Source of the DNA: Mycobacterium sp. IS-836
Lineage (GTDB): Bacteria > Actinomycetota > Actinomycetes > Mycobacteriales > Mycobacteriaceae
Direction of reading: 5' to 3'
NCBI RefSeq assembly: GCF_001954275.1
Contig: NZ_MBEU01000068.1
Coordinates: forward strand, 124,001 to 188,000
DNA: 64,000 nt
A program made the translations under genes and the position numbers. The notes beneath the pieces were generated by a model. The model was not told where the DNA came from. It was given only the letters and a program-made list of their open reading frames with translations, and ran no database searches. Each line of letters starts with the position of its first letter. Position 1 is the first letter of the stretch. This document shows, piece after piece, positions 60,741 through 64,000 of this stretch.

Positions 60741-61613
60741 ATGGTCGAGTGGTATCTGTTCCTGCCGCAGGTGAGGTTGTCCGCGGCCGACATCGCCGAT
60801 CGGGCGCTGCACGCCGAGGCCAGCGGCTTCGACGGAATCGCCTTCATCGATCATCTGGAAGCTCCCGGGCTGCCCAACGAAAGCATTTGGGAGGCAATGG
60901 CGATTGCGACGTGGGTGGCGGCCAAGACCCAGCGGCTGCGCATCGGTCACCTGGTGCTGTGCGACGCCTTCCGGCATCCCGCCGTGCTCGCCAAGCAAGC
61001 CGTCACCCTGTCGGAGGCTTCCGAAGGGAGATTCGACCTCGGCCTCGGCGCGGGATCCTGGCCCGCGGAATTCAGCAGATTCGAAGTAGGCCAACAGGAT
61101 CCGGTGGCCCGCGTTGCGCAGCTCGGCCGTCACCTGGCCCTGCTCCGCCAGTACTGGGGCGACGGCGCCGACGGCGGCGGCCCCGTTCAGCTACCCAACC
61201 GGAACCATCCGATACCGCTGGTCCTGGGCGGCAGCGGACCGCGCATGATGGAACTCGTTCGTAACTATGCGGATTGGTGGAATCTGCAGGCGGATCGCCT
61301 CGACCGGCTGCCGAAGCTGGCCCCGCGAACGGGATCCGCGCGGGTCTCGGTTCAGCAGATGATCGGGTTCGCCCGGTCGGGCGACGATCCGAACGCCGTC
61401 CGCGAGGTGAGCACCCGACGATTCGGCACCCTGGGGTCGGGCCTGGTGTGCGGGGACGCCGACGAGCTGATTCGGCACTTCGGCGGTCTGGCCGGCCAGG
61501 GCGTCGAGCGGTTCTATGTGTGGTTCGCCGATTTCGCCAAGCCCGATTCGCTGCGGGAGTTCGGCGAATCGGTGATCAAGGCGTTCCCTGACGCCGGCGC
61601 CGCGCTTCGGTAG
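60741..61613 (+). CDS. LLM-class (F420/flavin-dependent) oxidoreductase
   Basis: A 290-residue luciferase-like barrel: ASGFDGIAFIDHLEAPGLPNESIWEAMAIATWVAAKTQRLRIGHLVLC, SEGRFDLGLGAGSW and PLVLGGSGPRMMELVRNYADWWN are the family segments, the last close to F420-binding LLM proteins. It is slightly short for the class. The start is ATG 60741; GTG or ATG further upstream lie in the promoter. It overlaps the convergent SDR gene by 38 bases at its 3' end. Confidence 0.86.
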   Translation: MVEWYLFLPQVRLSAADIADRALHAEASGFDGIAFIDHLEAPGLPNESIWEAMAIATWVAAKTQRLRIGHLVLCDAFRHPAVLAKQAVTLSEASEGRFDLGLGAGSWPAEFSRFEVGQQDPVARVAQLGRHLALLRQYWGDGADGGGPVQLPNRNHPIPLVLGGSGPRMMELVRNYADWWNLQADRLDRLPKLAPRTGSARVSVQQMIGFARSGDDPNAVREVSTRRFGTLGSGLVCGDADELIRHFGGLAGQGVERFYVWFADFAKPDSLREFGESVIKAFPDAGAALR

Positions 61614-62310
61614 GCACCACCGGCGGGCGGGCATACGGGCCCCGCTGCACGGCGGAAAGCCGTATCTCCGGCAGGTCGACCGACGGGTCGACGGTGTCCA
61701 GCCAGGCGACCGCATCCGCGACGTCGGACACGCGAATTGCGTACATCTCGAAGGGAACATCCTGCAGCATCTCGGTTTCCACCGGGCCGGGCGTGACGAT
61801 GTGCACGGCGATACCGTCGCGGTCGACCTCGAGCGCCAACGCGCGGGCGAACGCGTTCATGCCGGCCTTCGACGCGGAGTAGGCGGTGCGGGCCATCATG
61901 GGCTCGTGCGCCGCCGACGACGAGATGAACACGAACCGCGAGCCCGCGCGCATCCGGGGCAGTGCCGCGGCGGTGACGACGAAGCACGAATCCAGGTTGG
62001 CCGAAATGATCGTCCGCCACTGCTCGAAGGTCTGCTTGCGCGCGTAGGTTCCGCCCAGCGTGCCGGCCGCGTGAACGACGAGGTCGATCGTGTCCAATGT
62101 GCTTATCGCAGAAGCAAATCCGTCCGGGTCGGACGCATCGGCCACGACGTATCGCGCACCGAGCTCCTCGGCGGCCGCGCGCAGCGGGCCCTCGCGCCGG
62201 GCTACCAGCACCACGTCGTAATCCAGCTCGCACAGCTTGCGACCGCATCCCTTGCCGATCCCGCCGCTGCCGCCGGTGACCACTGCGGTTCGCATGGACT
62301 TGCCGCTCAC
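61576..62310 (-). CDS. Short-chain dehydrogenase/reductase
   Basis: A 244-residue SDR: VVTGGSGGIGKGCGRKL, HAAGTLGG, FISSSAAHEP (catalytic serine) and YSASKAGMNAF. After HIVTPGPVETEM the C-terminal part is more divergent and ends in an Arg-rich tail. An ATG five codons in (62295) is an alternative start. It lies 15 bases downstream of the GntR regulator gene on the same strand, so it is probably in the regulator's own operon. Confidence 0.88.
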   Translation of the reverse strand: MSGKSMRTAVVTGGSGGIGKGCGRKLCELDYDVVLVARREGPLRAAAEELGARYVVADASDPDGFASAISTLDTIDLVVHAAGTLGGTYARKQTFEQWRTIISANLDSCFVVTAAALPRMRAGSRFVFISSSAAHEPMMARTAYSASKAGMNAFARALALEVDRDGIAVHIVTPGPVETEMLQDVPFEMYAIRVSDVADAVAWLDTVDPSVDLPEIRLSAVQRGPYARPPVVPTEARRRRQGTP

Positions 62311-62325
62311 CCAGCAGGCTTCCTC

Positions 62326-63159
62326 TCAGGAGTGCCGGATATCCCGCGGGCGTGACCCTGAACGGGACTGGGCCTGCGGTGAAAGCGCGTAGATCCGTTG
62401 ATCGGGCCGGCCGGACAGCACATACGTTTGCGTGTCGGCGAGGTGGCGGCCCGCGATGCGACGAGCCCGGTCGACGTCACCCTCCGCGATCGTCTCCGTC
62501 AGCTTGGTGTGGGTGGCCAGAACCGCGCGGCGCTGCGCCAGCGACGGGTAGGTGCCTCGTGCGGCGCTCTCGTCGGCCCACTGCTGTTCGTGGCTGGTCC
62601 ACAGCGTCTCCAGGCTGCCGACGACCGCGATGATGGTGTGGTTTCCGCAGCCGCGAACCATGAGATCGTGGAATTCCCGGCCGATTTCGGTGAAAAGCCG
62701 ACCGTCGTCGAGGTGTTCGGCCATCGAATCGTTGACCCGCTTGAGCTCCGGCACCAACGTGTCGGCGCGGTCGGGCCGCTGGGCGGCCAGCGCGGCGCAG
62801 GCCGGCTCGAGTTCCTGCAGCGCCATGCCCAGATCGGCGACCGCAACGGACTCGCTCTGCAGAAGCAGGCCAAGCATGTAAGCAGCGCTGGTCTTCGCCG
62901 GTGCGTGCACGACGGCGCCGCCGCGGTTGCCCCGGCGGACCGAGACGAGTCCCTCGGTCTCGAGGATCCGCAGCGCCTCGCGCAGGGAGACCAGGCTGAC
63001 GTTGAACTGTTCGACCAGTACCTCCTGGCGGGGCAGCAGATCGCCGTCGGCGAGCTCGCCGTCGATGATCTGACGGCGCAACTCGTCGGCTACGATTTCG
63101 GCGATCCGCGGCGCCGACAACCGGCGCCTTGCGTCGGTCCCAATTCCCAAGGCGGTCAT
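62326..63159 (-). CDS. GntR-family regulator, FadR/FCD type
   Basis: A 277-residue GntR regulator. The winged helix at about 17-84 shows IAEIVADELRRQIIDGELADGDLLPRQEVLVEQFNVSLVSLREALRILETEGLVSVRRGNRGGAVV. The FCD ligand domain (about 105-240) keeps the acidic/histidine metal-type residues in REFHDLMVRGCGNH and AVLATHTKLTETIAEGDVDRARRIAGRHL. FadR-type regulators sense acyl-CoAs or organic acids. GAGG precedes the ATG. It is divergent from the CoA-transferase gene; the inverted repeat between them is its likely target. Confidence 0.91.
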   Translation of the reverse strand: MTALGIGTDARRRLSAPRIAEIVADELRRQIIDGELADGDLLPRQEVLVEQFNVSLVSLREALRILETEGLVSVRRGNRGGAVVHAPAKTSAAYMLGLLLQSESVAVADLGMALQELEPACAALAAQRPDRADTLVPELKRVNDSMAEHLDDGRLFTEIGREFHDLMVRGCGNHTIIAVVGSLETLWTSHEQQWADESAARGTYPSLAQRRAVLATHTKLTETIAEGDVDRARRIAGRHLADTQTYVLSGRPDQRIYALSPQAQSRSGSRPRDIRHS

Positions 63160-63190
63160 CCGATCCTCGATACAAGCAACTGGCTGGCTT

Positions 63191-63221
63191 AGCTATCTTA
63201 GCAGTAATGGTATAAATAGCT
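63191..63221. promoter_or_regulatory. Inverted repeat and promoter between GntR and CoA-transferase genes
   Basis: AGCTAT (63191-63196) and ATAGCT (63216-63221) flank a core with -10 candidates on both strands: TATAAAT (63211-63217) rightward, 7 bases before the GTG at 63224, and TAAGAT leftward. The rightward transcript may be leaderless, as no ribosome site is seen. Confidence 0.5.
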
Positions 63222-63223
63222 GG

Positions 63224-64000
63224 GTGAGTCGCGGATCCGACGCCCGGCCGACACCGCTGCACGACCTGCGTGTCGTCGAGATCAGTGACCGGATAGCCGG
63301 CAGCTACTGCGGCAAGTTGTTGGTCGACGCCGGGGCGCAGGTACGGAAAATCGAACCACCGCAAGGGGATTCGTTGCGGCGGTATTCCGCCACCTGTTCG
63401 GCGGTGCCGGAGGGCTCCAGTTCGCCGTTGTTCAGTTACCTCAACGCGGGCAAGCGCAGCATGACCATCGCCGGGGACGCTGAAGATTTGGCGCGCTATC
63501 GCGCCGAATTGGCCGCCGCCGATGTCGTGATCGTCACCGCCGGCCGGTCGCGGGCGGCGGCGCTGGGGATCGATCCGGATGTGCTCCTGGCCGACTCGCC
63601 GCGGGCGGTCATCGTCACCATCTCCGACTTCGGCTGGACCGGACCGTACGCCGACCGCGCCGCCAGCGAGTTCACCCTGCAAGCGTGGGCCGGCTCGCCC
63701 GGATTCCGCGGCGATCCCGCCGGGCCCCCGATCACCATCGGCGGCGACCTCGGCGAGTACATGGGTGGTGTGTTCGCCGCGTTCGGTGCGCTCGCGGTGC
63801 GCCGACGCGTCGAGCGCGGCGGGCCCGGCGAGCATCTCGACTTGTCCATGCTCGAAGCGATGACCCTGATGCAAAGCAGCGAGTGGCTGCATTCGCAGTT
63901 GCTGCGGGTGCCTCCCATCAGCCGCACCACCGAGGTGCCGTCGATCGAACCCGCCAAGGACGGCTACGTCGGGATCACCATGGTCACCGGCCAGCAGTGG
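63224..64000 (+). CDS. Family III CoA-transferase (CaiB/BaiF), cut by window edge
   Basis: The first 259 codons of a class III CoA-transferase reading out of the window. LRVVEISDRIAGSYCGKLLVDAGAQVRKIEPPQGDSLRRY is the standard opening, and the probable catalytic aspartate is in IGGDLGEYMGG. GTG at 63224 is the only early start in frame that fits the homology, with no ribosome site and a close -10, so leaderless translation is likely. The divergent FadR-type regulator probably controls it. Confidence 0.88.
   Translation, partial: MSRGSDARPTPLHDLRVVEISDRIAGSYCGKLLVDAGAQVRKIEPPQGDSLRRYSATCSAVPEGSSSPLFSYLNAGKRSMTIAGDAEDLARYRAELAAADVVIVTAGRSRAAALGIDPDVLLADSPRAVIVTISDFGWTGPYADRAASEFTLQAWAGSPGFRGDPAGPPITIGGDLGEYMGGVFAAFGALAVRRRVERGGPGEHLDLSMLEAMTLMQSSEWLHSQLLRVPPISRTTEVPSIEPAKDGYVGITMVTGQQW

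Noticed and set aside
63194..63212. A ninth copy of the TACNGTA-N5-TACNGTA motif (TATCTTAGCAGTAATGGTA)
   Set aside because: Only 4 of 6 fixed bases match in each half, and the neighbouring regulator is GntR-type, so it is more likely part of a different promoter.

Overview
The window is a high-GC actinobacterial chromosome segment and almost certainly from a Mycobacterium. The signs are dense runs of FadD acyl-CoA synthetases, FadE acyl-CoA dehydrogenases and EchA crotonases, several F420-type LLM oxidoreductases, three P450s, a pair of Mce-associated membrane proteins, an NDMA-type alcohol dehydrogenase, and a sigma-regulatory pair like M. tuberculosis Rv1365c/Rv1364c. The species cannot be fixed from sequence reading alone. 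I see no tRNA, rRNA, CRISPR array, insertion sequence or phage gene. Genes are tightly packed with many 1-8 base start/stop overlaps, and no gene-free stretch exceeds 300 bases.

Region 1 (1-46.4 kb) is one large catabolic supercluster built from back-to-back operons. From left to right: three acyl-CoA synthetases and three crotonases (minus) facing a hotdog thioesterase and a crotonase (plus); a TetR regulator facing an SDR and a DHDPS-like aldolase; a CsbD-like stress protein facing a six-gene operon (crotonase, amidohydrolase, FadD, amidohydrolase, two ACADs); an isolated NAD(P)-binding protein and DUF6069-like membrane protein; P450/CoA-transferase/thiolase facing an ACAD remnant and an SMP-30 hydrolase; a frameshifted Rieske oxygenase/isochorismatase-like/FadD operon facing SnoaL/hydrolase/SnoaL/LLM; a carboxyltransferase facing LLM/P450/SDR/SDR; P450/alcohol dehydrogenase facing Rieske ferredoxin/two amidohydrolases/SnoaL/HSL-like protein; and two Mce-associated proteins facing two ACADs. 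The gene set fits uptake, CoA activation, oxygenation, ring cleavage and beta-oxidation of a large hydrophobic carboxylic or cyclic substrate that I cannot name.

All eight divergent promoters between 6 and 44 kb carry a 19-bp motif of the form TACNGTA-N5-TACNGTA, with a perfect palindrome at 23102-23120. This points to one regulator, perhaps the TetR protein at 7829-8641, controlling the whole supercluster.

Region 2 (46.4-52.4 kb) holds a PAS-phosphatase-kinase-STAS regulator with its partner STAS protein, an amidohydrolase, a TetR regulator fused to a hotdog thioesterase domain with candidate operator sites on both sides, and an SDR. Region 3 (52.4-54.9 kb) is a three-gene redox operon: a PF10118-type protein with a spaced E...ExxH...E...ExxH diiron pattern, a small ferredoxin and a ferredoxin reductase. 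Region 4 (54.9-64 kb) is a second fatty-acid-type operon (four ACAD subunits and a FadD), an LLM protein, an SDR, a FadR-type GntR regulator and the start of a CoA-transferase cut by the window edge.
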